NCBI GenBank assembly: GCA_046330415.1
Contig: JAXLSW010000010.1
Location: 1-64,000, forward strand
DNA: 64,000 nt
Direction: 5' to 3'
Origin: RHKX01 sp046330415
GTDB taxonomy: Bacteria > Actinomycetota > Thermoleophilia > Solirubrobacterales > 70-9
How positions within the stretch are numbered: the stretch's first letter is position 1; each line of letters starts with the position of its first letter. Positions 45,095 to 52,559 of the stretch are shown here, one piece after another. The notes beneath the pieces were generated by a model. It was not told where the DNA came from and did no database searches. It worked only from the letters and a program-made list of their open reading frames with translations. Made by a program: the position numbers and the translations under genes.

Positions 45095-45175
45095 TTCCGA
45101 GTTTGCACCTATCGAGTTCCGCGTTTGCGCAGGATGTTTTCCGCGTTTGCGCAGCGTATATTCCGAGTCTGCGCA
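45095..45175. repeat. Four 15-bp iterons with exact 22-bp period between divergent genes
   Basis: Copies of TTCCGMGTTTGCGCA start at 45095 (degenerate end), 45117, 45139 and 45161, each 22 bp apart with unrelated 7-nt spacers. The last copy touches the ATG of the ATPase gene; the first begins 22 bp from the start of the NERD helicase. A TATATT -10-like box (45157-45162) lies in the last spacer/repeat. Two helical turns of spacing suggest cooperative protein binding on one DNA face. Confidence 0.85.
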
Positions 45176-46414
45176 ATGGAGATGATCCCCCGACAAGCGG
45201 AGGAAGCGGTTCGCCAGGCCTTGTCCGACACCCGCATCGTGCTCGTGCTGGGCGCGCGTCAGGTGGGCAAGAGCACCCTGACGCGAACCGTCGCGGGCCG
45301 GTCCTTCCCCACGGGGAGCGGCTACACGCTGTTCGATCAGTCAACGAGGGTCGCGGCGACCATGGACCCGACGGGGTTCGTCAGCGGGCTGAAGCGACCC
45401 GTCCTCATCGATGAGATCCAGCGGGCGCCGGATCTGATCCTGGCGATCACCGACGCGGTGGATCGCGATCCCTCGCCAGGGCAGTTCCTGCTGACCGGGT
45501 CGGCCAACATCCTGTCGACCAAGCGAGCGTTCGAATCGATGAGCGGCCGGGCGGAGCTGGTCCGTCTCTACCCGCTGTCCCAGTCGGAGATCGAAGGGAG
45601 CAGCCGGAACGTGGTCGATGGCCTGCTCGCGGGGTCAGTCCCTGAGCTCGGCGATGCGCCGATCGGGAGGGAGTCGTTCGTCGAGCGAGTGGCTGCCGGT
45701 GGCTATCCGGAGGTCCTCTCGCGCCGCCCGGGACGGCGTGTCCCGTGGTTCCGGGACTACGTCCAAACGATCATCGAGCGGGATCTACGGGATATCGCTT
45801 CCGCCACCAAGGCCCAGGAGATCATGCCCCTCCTGGGGCTGCTGGCGACCCAGGCCGCGAACCTTCTCGACTACAGGCGGATCTCTCGTGACCTGGCGAT
45901 CACCGACAAGACCGTCAAGGCCTACGTCAAGCTTCTCTCGGACGTGTTCTTGGTGCACGTCCTGCGACCCTGGCGCCCCGGCCTCGGACCCCGGGAGATC
46001 CATAAGCCCAAGCCGCTGATCGTCGATTCCGGGTTGCTGGCCCACCTGCTCGGCGCGGATGAGAAGCGCATCGCCGATGACGATCAGGTCGCGGGCAAGA
46101 TCTTCGAGAGCTTCTGCGGAATGGAGATCGTCAAGCACGCCGCATGGTCAGAGGCGCAGCCCAACATCTACCACTACCGGGATGGACGCGACGAGATCGA
46201 CCTGGTCGTCGAAGCCCGGAGCGGGGAGGTTGCCTGCCTCGAGATGAAGGCGGCTGCCTCCGTGGCTTCCAGCGACTTCGCCGCCATGGGGAAGCTCCGG
46301 GACCGCATCGGAGACCGCTTCAGATCTGGCGTAGTGGTCTACACGGGTGCCCGCACCGTTCCGCTGGGGGATCGCATCTGGGCCGTCCCCGTCAGCGGCC
46401 TTTGGGCTGACTAA
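45176..46414 (+). CDS. AAA (AAA_14) ATPase with DUF4143 domain
   Basis: 412 aa from ATG 45176 (MEMIPRQ); the frame is open upstream but would run through the iterons. Walker A GARQVGKST (~21-29), Walker B PVLIDEIQRAPDL, sensor LLTGSANIL, the YPLSQSEI arginine-finger region, then DUF4143 with a winged helix (ISRDLAITDKTVKAYVKLL) and a PD-(D/E)XK-like core DEIDLVVEA ... CLEMK. Cell role of this large family is unknown; many sit alone in accessory regions. Very short leader predicted. A paralogue remnant starts 10 bp after its stop. Confidence 0.9.
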   Translation: MEMIPRQAEEAVRQALSDTRIVLVLGARQVGKSTLTRTVAGRSFPTGSGYTLFDQSTRVAATMDPTGFVSGLKRPVLIDEIQRAPDLILAITDAVDRDPSPGQFLLTGSANILSTKRAFESMSGRAELVRLYPLSQSEIEGSSRNVVDGLLAGSVPELGDAPIGRESFVERVAAGGYPEVLSRRPGRRVPWFRDYVQTIIERDLRDIASATKAQEIMPLLGLLATQAANLLDYRRISRDLAITDKTVKAYVKLLSDVFLVHVLRPWRPGLGPREIHKPKPLIVDSGLLAHLLGADEKRIADDDQVAGKIFESFCGMEIVKHAAWSEAQPNIYHYRDGRDEIDLVVEARSGEVACLEMKAAASVASSDFAAMGKLRDRIGDRFRSGVVVYTGARTVPLGDRIWAVPVSGLWAD

Positions 46415-46423
46415 CCGCCGGGC

Positions 46424-46468
46424 CGAGGATCACGTGGGCGTGTGGATCGCACGGCGCACCGTCAGGTC
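46424..46468 (-). pseudogene. Remnant of a paralogue of the 26308-26700 protein
   Basis: The minus strand encodes PDGAPCDPHAHVILG, 13 of 15 residues identical to PDGAACDPHAYVILG in the gene at 26308-26700; neighbouring sequence on either side does not match. It is a small gene scrap directly after the ATPase stop. Confidence 0.7.
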
Positions 46469-46489
46469 GTGGGTTGCGGAGACGACTGG

Positions 46490-46828
46490 GTGAGTGTGGG
46501 GACCATCCTCAACATCAGATGCGAACACTGCGGCCATGGGACCGAGGTCAATGACGGGATGGGTATGGCCGGCATCGGACACGAGCTGCTCGAGTGCACG
46601 ACCTGCAAGGACATCGTCTCCGTCCCCCTCGAGACCAGTCCCTGGGTGACGGTCTCCGACCGCGTCGCCGAGACGCCGCTCGGGAAGGTGGAGCTCGGTC
46701 GTTGCTACGAATGCGGCGGCGAGACCTTCCACCAGCTCAAGTGGCGCTTCTACGACGGGAGCCGCTACGTCGAGTGCCCGAAGTGCCGCGAGCTCGCGGA
46801 GGTCACCAACGGCGGGATCTGGGACTAG
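46490..46828 (+). CDS. Double zinc-ribbon-like protein
   Basis: 112 aa from GTG 46490 (VSVGTIL); a start at 46442 is possible but would read through the antisense remnant. Four CxxC knuckles are visible: CEHC, CTTC, CYEC, CPKC, separated by ~25, ~45 and ~27 residues, i.e. two zinc ribbons. Nucleic-acid or protein binding is likely; no partner is evident. Confidence 0.7.
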   Translation: MSVGTILNIRCEHCGHGTEVNDGMGMAGIGHELLECTTCKDIVSVPLETSPWVTVSDRVAETPLGKVELGRCYECGGETFHQLKWRFYDGSRYVECPKCRELAEVTNGGIWD

Positions 46829-46851
46829 GTCGAGGGGGGTGCCGTGCTCAG

Positions 46852-47281
46852 GTGTGGGTCCTCGCTGCTGATCTCGACTGGGAAGCCGCCGAGGATGCGG
46901 TGCGCGACCTCGACGCGTTGACCACGACCCGGGCTCTCGGGTTCCTGCGCGAGTTCCTCGATCCGGGGACCTTCTGCAGCGAGCGCGTTCGGTTCGCCGT
47001 CGGTGCGTCGACGCTCTGGGTCCTCCCGAATGAGGGGGACCATGGGGCGCTGATCTCCCTCGCGGTGCGTTTGCTCGAGGTCGCGGAGATCCTTCCCGTG
47101 CTTGGGGTTCTCGATTGGGGGCCGAGGTCGGAGCGCAAGATCGAGATCCGACGACGGACGGCCGCTGAGTACGGAGAACGCTGCGGCGACGGAAGTGGGG
47201 TACCACGCGCGCTTCCTGACGGAGTCAGGTCGAGTTGCTGGGCTGACGGCGCGCGCTCACCAGATCACGTCGACGTCGTAG
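46852..47281 (+). pseudogene. Uncharacterised gene, probably frameshifted near its 3' end
   Basis: From GTG 46852 the frame VWVLAADLDWEAAED, then ALGFLREFLDPGTFC, then WVLPNEGDHGALISLAVRLLEVAEILP has strong GC-ending codon use and looks coding for about 100 codons. After about 47160 this frame turns Arg/Cys-rich and would overlap the VapC gene by 135 bp, while the +1 frame (VGYHARFLTESGRVAGLTARAHQI) becomes the better one and ends at 47281. A single indel would join them. No family recognised. Confidence 0.4.
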
Positions 47282-47637
47282 GCGCTCAGCTGCTCGTCTG
47301 CGCTGACCAGAGCCATCTGCTCGACGCGCGCCTGGGCGACCAGGAGGCGATCGAACGGGTCACGGTGGTGCCGCGGCAAGTGCCCAACTGATTCCGCGTG
47401 CAGGGCGGTGACGGGCAGCGCCTCCAGCCCGAGTCGCGGGATGGTGCGTGCCCACTCATCGCTCAGCCGAAGCCTCCCCAGCGACCGCTTGATTGCGATC
47501 TCGAGAACGCTCGCTGCGCTCACGTAGATCGAGGCCTCATCGTCTTCGAGGGCTTCCTGCGCAGCCTCGGTCAACCGCCGCTCGTCGCTCACGAGCATCC
47601 AGAAGACGACGTTGGTGTCGACCAGCAGGCGTCTCAC
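47257..47637 (-). CDS. VapC-type PIN-domain toxin
   Basis: 126 aa. RRLLVDTNVVFWML gives the first Asp, VLEIAIKRSLG the conserved Glu/Lys helix, and HHRDPFDRLLVAQA plus ALVSADEQL the downstream acidic residues, as in the VapC subgroup paired with Phd/YefM antitoxins. Start overlaps the antitoxin stop by 4 bp. Predicted endoribonuclease inhibiting translation. Confidence 0.88.
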   Translation of the reverse strand: MRRLLVDTNVVFWMLVSDERRLTEAAQEALEDDEASIYVSAASVLEIAIKRSLGRLRLSDEWARTIPRLGLEALPVTALHAESVGHLPRHHRDPFDRLLVAQARVEQMALVSADEQLSAYDVDVIW

Positions 47638-47849
47638 ATGTAGGGCTCGAAGTCCTCGATGGGGTCGTCGAAGTCCCGCCTCATCTCCCCGTCGAGGTTG
47701 CCCCAGATGTTGCGCTTGCCCTTCTTCGGGGCCGGGACGAGCAGCGCGACGGGGTCCTTGCCTCGGCGGATCAGAACCTCCTCGCCGGCCTCGACTCGGC
47801 GCAGCAGACGCGACAGATGCGTCTTGGCTTCCTGGACGGTGACCTCCAT
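47634..47849 (-). CDS. Phd/YefM-type antitoxin
   Basis: 71 aa from ATG 47849 (MEVTVQEAKTHLSRLL), the standard Phd start; the frame is open further upstream through the promoter repeats. VEAGEEVLIRRGKDPVALLVP is the second half of the Phd fold, and the C-terminal tail (WGNLDGEMRRDFDDPIEDF) is the toxin-binding segment. Same operon as the VapC gene. Confidence 0.87.
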   Translation of the reverse strand: MEVTVQEAKTHLSRLLRRVEAGEEVLIRRGKDPVALLVPAPKKGKRNIWGNLDGEMRRDFDDPIEDFEPYM

Positions 47850-47862
47850 GTCGATGGAGGCT

Positions 47863-47893
47863 ACTACTTGGTCAACTTGCTTGGTCAAGTAGT
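47863..47893 (-). promoter_or_regulatory. Autoregulatory operator/promoter of the Phd-VapC module
   Basis: ACTACTTG (47863-47870) and CAAGTAGT (47886-47893) are perfect inverted arms, and two direct copies of CTTGGTCAA (47867-47875 and 47880-47888) lie within at 13-bp spacing. On the minus strand TTGACC serves as a -35-like element. Located 14 bp before the antitoxin ATG, as Phd-type operators are. Confidence 0.6.
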
Positions 47894-48048
47894 CAGTCGG
47901 CGCGACCGTCCTCGAACGGATCGATGTCAAGGATCTGCTCGCGCAGCGCCTCGATGTCCTCGCGGGTGCGACCGCGGACGATCAGGGTCTCGGGATCGTC
48001 GCGATGGGCGACGACGCTGTAGAAGCCTTGGGTGGTGAAGAGCCACAT
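47893..48048 (-). CDS. Truncated relative of a small conserved actinobacterial protein (51 aa)
   Basis: Starts MWLFTTQGFYSVVAHRDDPETLIVRGR, followed by REDIEALREQIL. I recognise this start from proteins of about 90-100 aa that continue with a second half containing a DYPYR-like motif; here the protein ends after DIDPFEDGRAD, next to the toxin-antitoxin operator. The loss of the C-terminal half suggests truncation when that module arrived. Function of the family unknown. Confidence 0.6.
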   Translation of the reverse strand: MWLFTTQGFYSVVAHRDDPETLIVRGRTREDIEALREQILDIDPFEDGRAD

Positions 48049-48121
48049 GACCAGGGAGTCGCGCGGCGGCGCGGCTTTCTGACATGTCAGCTTCGAACCC
48101 CGCGCACGACTCCACCGGTAG

Positions 48122-48736
48122 ATGACCGACACCGACAACCCCCTTCTCACCGAGCGCTTCACGCGGGCGACCGCCTACGCGCTCGATCACCACCGCGACC
48201 AGATCCGCAAGGGGAGCGGTATCCCCTACGCGTCCCACCTGCTCGCGGTCACCGCGATCGTCCTGGAGATGGGCGGCTCGGAGGACGAGGCGATCGCAGC
48301 GATGCTGCACGACGTCATCGAGGACGGGGGAGGCCCGACGGCCGAGGCGGAGATCCGCGCGCGCTGGGGCGACGACGTCGCCGACTGGGTGGTCGCCAAT
48401 TCCGACTCACTGACCGGCTCGTTCGAGAAGGAGGAGTGGAGTGTGCGGAAGGAGCGCTACGTCGATGGCGTCGCTCACAAGCCGATCCAGGCCGTCCGAG
48501 TCTCGATCGCCGACAAGCTTCACAACGCGCGGATGATCGTCGCCGACCACCGCATCGTCGGCGACGAGCTCTGGGACCGCTTCACCGCTGACGGCCCGCA
48601 GACCCTCTGGTACTACGAGGCGCTGATCGGGGCCTTCGATGCCCGGCGGGAGCAGCTCGGGCCGGGAGCGGTCGCGGCGCTCGACGAGCTGCGGCGGACG
48701 GTGGACGAGATGCGAGGGATCGTCGTCACCGACTGA
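48122..48736 (+). CDS. HD-domain hydrolase of the RelA/SpoT-HD (MESH1-like) type
   Basis: 204 aa. HHRDQIRKGSGIPYASHLLAV, MLHDVIEDGG and SIADKLHNARMI are the successive HD metal-ligand motifs of the ppGpp-hydrolase-type HD domain; no synthetase or TGS domain is attached. It may hydrolyse an alarmone or another phosphorylated nucleotide in the cytoplasm. Its neighbours are toxin-antitoxin modules. Start ATG 48122 is the only good one. Confidence 0.82.
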   Translation: MTDTDNPLLTERFTRATAYALDHHRDQIRKGSGIPYASHLLAVTAIVLEMGGSEDEAIAAMLHDVIEDGGGPTAEAEIRARWGDDVADWVVANSDSLTGSFEKEEWSVRKERYVDGVAHKPIQAVRVSIADKLHNARMIVADHRIVGDELWDRFTADGPQTLWYYEALIGAFDARREQLGPGAVAALDELRRTVDEMRGIVVTD

Positions 48737-48744
48737 GGGCCGCC

Positions 48745-49161
48745 TCAGTGGTCGGCGGGCAGAAGCCTGAACGCGTCACCGTGCAGCGAGCGCGCAGCTC
48801 GGAAATGCCGTTCGTCGAGGGTCGCGATCGCAAGCGTGTCGATGTGGCCGGCGAGGGCGATGAGGGACGCGTCGGCGAGGCCGATCATCCCGTCCTTGTA
48901 GTGGTGGGCGATTTCGAGGGTGGTGTTTAGTGCGCCCCGCCACCACTCGACCGCGTACGCGCCGCTGGCGAGGTCCAGTCGCAGAGCCTCCTGCGCGGCC
49001 GAACCGCCCCGAGCGCCGACCAGGTGGTCGGCCTCGGCGAGGATCAGCGGGGTGGTGGCGAGCGGCCCATCCTCGCTGTCCATCCAGGCGCAGACTTCTT
49101 CGTGCCACGTGTCAGCCGAGTTCATGAAGGCGAGGATCACCGATGTGTCGACGACGATCAC
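48745..49161 (-). CDS. VapC-type PIN-domain toxin
   Basis: 138 aa. MIVVDTSVILAFM carries the first Asp, LILAEADHLVG the Glu, GLADASLIALA and IATLDERHF the other acidic residues. ATG 49161 overlaps the antitoxin stop by 4 bp. Predicted RNase toxin. Confidence 0.88.
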   Translation of the reverse strand: MIVVDTSVILAFMNSADTWHEEVCAWMDSEDGPLATTPLILAEADHLVGARGGSAAQEALRLDLASGAYAVEWWRGALNTTLEIAHHYKDGMIGLADASLIALAGHIDTLAIATLDERHFRAARSLHGDAFRLLPADH

Positions 49162-49385
49162 TGCTCACCGAAGCCCGAGGATCGGAGGTGGTCGTCAACG
49201 TTCTCCGCCAGGTCCGCCGGACCCTCGAAGGCGCCCCGTGCCCGCGGCTTGACCTGCATTGATTCGGCGGCGGCGGCACGTAGTGCCTCGCGGATGAGCG
49301 CCGCCTTCGTCGTGCCCTCCCGCTCCGCCCGCTGTGACAGCGCCCGGTCGATCTCGTCCTCCACGTAGATGCTCGTTTTCCGCAC
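49158..49385 (-). CDS. Ribbon-helix-helix antitoxin
   Basis: 75 aa from GTG 49385 (RKTSIYVEDEIDRALSQRA), the usual RHH start; the frame is open 8 codons further but runs into a heptanucleotide repeat. GTTKAALIREALRAA is the second RHH helix. Pairs with the downstream PIN toxin. Confidence 0.82.
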   Translation of the reverse strand: MRKTSIYVEDEIDRALSQRAEREGTTKAALIREALRAAAAESMQVKPRARGAFEGPADLAENVDDHLRSSGFGEQ

Positions 49386-49398
49386 GTCGTTCAAGGTA

Positions 49399-49419
49399 CC
49401 ACCTACCACCTACCACCTA
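49399..49419. repeat. Three tandem copies of a 7-bp unit
   Basis: CCACCTA occurs three times in a row just upstream of the RHH antitoxin start. It may be an operator or simply a slippage-prone microsatellite. Confidence 0.7.
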
Positions 49420-49464
49420 AGCAACTTCCGTCCGAAATCGGACTCGCCATGCGACCCCCCACCT

Positions 49465-49740
49465 GTGAGCGACGGCTTTGACATCGACGCCTTCGTGGCC
49501 CGATTGAGCCCCGAGGAGCGAGAGCTCTGGGACCGTTGGCGCTCCGACGTCGCGGTCCCGGGCAGCACCGACGGGCCGCTCGTGCGCCTCTGGTCCTTCG
49601 CCCACATCTGCATGCTCGAACTGGGCTCGGCTTCCCCGGCACTCAAGGAGGAACTCGAGCACCACAGCGACGATCTCGAGGCCATCCGCACCTACAGGGA
49701 CCGGCGGATCGCGGCGGTGAGGGAGAAGCGGGGAACCTAG
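49465..49740 (+). CDS. Uncharacterised 91-aa helical protein
   Basis: GTG 49465 (SDGFDIDAFVARLSPEERELW) was chosen because earlier codons overlap the antitoxin gene region. All-helical, acidic and Arg-rich, with FAHICMLELGSASPALKEEL in the middle. No domain recognised. Confidence 0.6.
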   Translation: MSDGFDIDAFVARLSPEERELWDRWRSDVAVPGSTDGPLVRLWSFAHICMLELGSASPALKEELEHHSDDLEAIRTYRDRRIAAVREKRGT

Positions 49741-49762
49741 TTGGTACCTCCTGCCCCGCCGC

Positions 49763-50311
49763 TCAGTACTCCTCTGCCACCTCGATCCAAGGCACGTCCT
49801 CACCCTCGCTGATCCGTCTTGCGATCGCGCGGAAGCGCTGCAGGTCCTCGCGCACCGGGGGCGTGGAGATGTAGGTCTCGTCGGGAACGATCCGAACGCG
49901 GTCCAGGGTCAGGCGATCGGAGTCCCAGCAGGCTCCGATCGTCGGGTCGTCATGTCGCTCGGGTCCGGTCCCGCCGGAGTGATGTCGCAGCGCGTAGAGG
50001 ACTCGATCGAGCTGAGAGTCGCCGAGGCCGTGGTCGAGCTCGCTCTCAAGCACGGCTGCGGCCCGCTTGCCGTGATCGGGGTCGAAGCCGTCGTTGAGCC
50101 GCTGCGTGTCGTGGACGGCGGCGAAGACGAAGACCGATCGGGCGTGCGCATGCGGTGCGTGGTTGAGGATCACCGCGCCGGTGCGGGCGACGGCGCGCCA
50201 GTGCTTGGGACCGTGGAGGTGGGAGGCGACGGCGACGTCGGTCGCGAGGGCTTCGGCCTCGGCGGCGAGGTCCGCGAGCGATGCGGGGTGGGAGTGGGAA
50301 GGGTGTGGCAT
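49763..50311 (-). CDS. HD-superfamily hydrolase-like protein
   Basis: 182 aa. SHLHGPKHWRAVARTGAVIL (His ligand), FAAVHDTQRLNDGFDPDHG (HD dyad followed by a second His) and LYALRHHSGG (His pair) follow the order of HD phosphohydrolases. The C-terminal DSDRLTLDRVRI supplies a closing Asp. Substrate unknown. Convergent with the preceding small gene. Confidence 0.75.
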   Translation of the reverse strand: MPHPSHSHPASLADLAAEAEALATDVAVASHLHGPKHWRAVARTGAVILNHAPHAHARSVFVFAAVHDTQRLNDGFDPDHGKRAAAVLESELDHGLGDSQLDRVLYALRHHSGGTGPERHDDPTIGACWDSDRLTLDRVRIVPDETYISTPPVREDLQRFRAIARRISEGEDVPWIEVAEEY

Positions 50312-50361
50312 GTGCGATGGCTCGGGTGGGTACTCAGGAGTACTCGGTAGCGTGACGACAC

Positions 50362-50652
50362 ATGGCCGTCCTCGCCCACTTCACACCGACAGAGATCCCC
50401 GGGACCCTCGCCGTCCTCCTGCTGGGGATCTCGCTCGGGACCCTCGTCGTCGCGCGGCGGACGGCGTCGCGCTCGATGTTGGTCGTCCTCGTCTCACTTG
50501 GCGTGTTCGCGGTGCTCGGCTACACGGGGGACGCGCGCGGTTGGCCCGAGGGCGTGCGGATCACGATCGACGCGATCTTCATGCTGCACGCGCTCGTCCT
50601 GGCCTGGTTGGCCCTGCGCCCGTCGCTTGGGACCGGCTCGGCGCGGAATTGA
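50362..50652 (+). CDS. Small membrane protein, three transmembrane helices
   Basis: 96 aa. Hydrophobic stretches: GTLAVLLLGISLGTLVVA, MLVVLVSLGVFAVLGY, and TIDAIFMLHALVLAWLAL. No known family. Confidence 0.65.
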   Translation: MAVLAHFTPTEIPGTLAVLLLGISLGTLVVARRTASRSMLVVLVSLGVFAVLGYTGDARGWPEGVRITIDAIFMLHALVLAWLALRPSLGTGSARN

Positions 50653-50721
50653 TCCGCATCTGACACACAATTGACACGGGGCGTTTCCCACGCGTGACAC
50701 GAAGTCGGCCACGATCGATGC

Positions 50722-50979
50722 ATGGCCACTTCACCTTCACCGTTCCCGTTCGACGGGCTGGACCTCGAGCCGACGCCGGCGCAGGCCCGCCTGATCCGCC
50801 GCTTCCGCAGCCTGGTCGAGCGCTACGAGATCGACGCGCCGGACATCGTCCAACCGCGCCCGGGAGAGCCCGGCACGATCGAGGTCTTCTGGGTCCGTCA
50901 GAAGGTCTGCGTGATCGTCGAGTCGGAGGAGCAGATCGAGTCGATGTTCGAGTTGGCGGCGGAGCAGGAGGCAGCTTGA
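50722..50979 (+). CDS. Uncharacterised 85-aa protein
   Basis: ATG 50722. Helix LEPTPAQARLIRRFRSLVERY followed by two strands (TIEVFWVRQKVCVIVES) and an acidic C-terminal helix. Compact alpha-beta protein, no family recognised. Confidence 0.6.
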   Translation: MATSPSPFPFDGLDLEPTPAQARLIRRFRSLVERYEIDAPDIVQPRPGEPGTIEVFWVRQKVCVIVESEEQIESMFELAAEQEAA

Positions 50980-51010
50980 GTCGCAATCGAGTTGATGCGA
51001 TGATGCCTGC

Positions 51011-51265
51011 ATGCGAACCACAGTGACGCTCGACGATGACATCGCAGCGCGTCTGCGCGATGTCGCCCACGAGCGAGGCGTCCCGTTCAAGACCGCGATC
51101 AACGACGCGATCCGGGCTGGCCTCGAGGAACCCAGCAAGCCACGTCCATTCCGCGTAAAGCCGAAGGACATGGGCCCGGCGCGGGTAGATCTGACGAAGG
51201 CGCTACAGCTCGCCGGCGAGATGGAAGACGCTGAGATCGTCAGGAAGATGAACCTGGGCAAGTGA
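51011..51265 (+). CDS. VapB-type antitoxin (ribbon-helix-helix)
   Basis: 84 aa. MRTTVTLDDDIAARLRDVA and PFKTAINDAIRAGL are the strand-helix and second helix of an RHH antitoxin; the remainder is the toxin-binding tail. Its stop overlaps the toxin start as GTGA. Confidence 0.87.
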   Translation: MRTTVTLDDDIAARLRDVAHERGVPFKTAINDAIRAGLEEPSKPRPFRVKPKDMGPARVDLTKALQLAGEMEDAEIVRKMNLGK

Positions 51266-51687
51266 AGATCGCCGATGCCAACGTCCTTCTTTATGCGCAT
51301 AACTCGGCCTCCAAGCATCATGAGAAGTCCCGCATCTGGCTCCGGGACTCTCTGTCGGAGGCCGAGCCGACGGGGCTGGCGTGGGTTGCGCTGGTCGCGT
51401 TCCTGAGAATCGGGACGAACTCGGCCATCTTCCCGCGCCCCTTCGAGCCCGATGAGGCGCTCGATTTGATCGATAGCTGGCTCGACCATCCCGGCACGCA
51501 ACTGGTGGAGCCGGGCCGGGAGCATCGGCGCATTCTGCGAGAGCTGGTCGAGTCGGCCGGAACCGCGGGCAACTTGACGACCGACGCCCATATCGCGGCC
51601 ATCGCAATCGAGAACGGCGCAACCCTTGCCAGCTTCGACGCTGATTTCCATCGCTTCAAGTCGCTGCGGTTCGAGTATCTCGGCTGA
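51262..51687 (+). CDS. VapC-type PIN-domain toxin
   Basis: 141 aa from GTG. MKIADANVLLYAHN, LVAFLRIGTN, LTTDAHIAAIAIE and LASFDADFHRF hold the acidic PIN residues in order; the layout is the mycobacterial VapC subgroup. Coupled to the antitoxin by a 4-bp overlap. Confidence 0.88.
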   Translation: MKIADANVLLYAHNSASKHHEKSRIWLRDSLSEAEPTGLAWVALVAFLRIGTNSAIFPRPFEPDEALDLIDSWLDHPGTQLVEPGREHRRILRELVESAGTAGNLTTDAHIAAIAIENGATLASFDADFHRFKSLRFEYLG

Positions 51688-51752
51688 CCGAGCTCTGTCA
51701 GGAATCCCCCAGTCCGCACGACTCACCTCTCACACGGATGAGAGGAGGCCGG

Positions 51753-52559
51753 ATGGCCAAGCACGAGAAGCGGGAAGAGCGGGGATCGAAGGAGAGGAAG
51801 ACCGGCAAGAAGGGCGAGCGCGGCGGGCCCGCGAACGGCAAGCGCGAGACGCTGCACGTGGCGCTGCTGGTCGACGAGTCGGGTTCGATGGCGCCGCTGC
51901 ACGGCGCGGTGATCGCCGGGGTCAACGAGTTCATCGCGGAGATGAAGGTGGATCCCTCGCCGGACACGCGGACGCTCGTTTCGCTGGCGATGTTCGATGC
52001 GCGCGGCGGTGAGCCGCCGGTGCGGGTCCGCTTCTCGGACCTGCCGCTGGAGAAGGTGAAGCCGATCGGGCCGAGCCAGTACGCGCCCCATGGGGCGACG
52101 CCGCTGAACGACGCAGTGCGGAAGACCATCAAGGCTCTCGAGCGGGCGGCGCGGCCGGCGAAGAAGGGCGGCAGGCCCGACCGGGTGATGATCGTCGTCC
52201 TCACCGACGGGCTAGAGAACGCGAGCGAGACGAGTTCGGGGGACCTGCAGAAGCTGATCCTCGCCAAGGAGGCGGAGGGATGGGAGTTCCTCTACCTCGG
52301 CGCCAACCAGGACACCTGGGCCGCGACCGCGGGAATCGGTCTCGATCGGCGCGGCAAGCACATGGCCTGGGAGGCGTCGTCGGCCGGGGTGAGCGCCGCG
52401 ATGCGGGTCAGCGGCGAGCGCGCGAAGCGCTTCCGCGATGCCCCGGAGGAGTACGAACTCGAGTCGAAGATGCTCTCCGACCGGATCGAGCCCGGTGACG
52501 TCAAGGCGCGCCTGCTGAGCGAGTCCGAGCGCCGCCGCGGCGGGCGCAGCGGGCGCTAA
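51753..52559 (+). CDS. VWA-domain protein, cytoplasmic
   Basis: 268 aa. ATG 51753 (MAKHEKREER) was chosen over 51738 because AGAGGAGG at 51740-51747 is an ideal ribosome binding site for it. A 30-residue Lys/Arg-rich leader precedes the VWA domain: MIDAS LLVDESGSM (D41), a GATPLNDA loop Thr, and VVLTDGLENAS. No signal peptide or membrane helix. The C-terminus (RRRGGRSGR) runs into a 9-bp tandem repeat, where the first repeat copy contains the TAA stop. Metal-dependent protein binding is the expected role. Confidence 0.85.
   Translation: MAKHEKREERGSKERKTGKKGERGGPANGKRETLHVALLVDESGSMAPLHGAVIAGVNEFIAEMKVDPSPDTRTLVSLAMFDARGGEPPVRVRFSDLPLEKVKPIGPSQYAPHGATPLNDAVRKTIKALERAARPAKKGGRPDRVMIVVLTDGLENASETSSGDLQKLILAKEAEGWEFLYLGANQDTWAATAGIGLDRRGKHMAWEASSAGVSAAMRVSGERAKRFRDAPEEYELESKMLSDRIEPGDVKARLLSESERRRGGRSGR

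Noticed and set aside
45095..45175. Short regularly spaced repeats as a CRISPR array
   Set aside because: Repeats are 15 bp with 7-nt spacers, far too short for CRISPR, and no cas gene is present; iterons or an operator fit better.
45125..45175. Longer N-terminus of the DUF4143 ATPase
   Set aside because: These codons lie within the iterons (22-bp period, not a codon multiple), so they are regulatory rather than coding.
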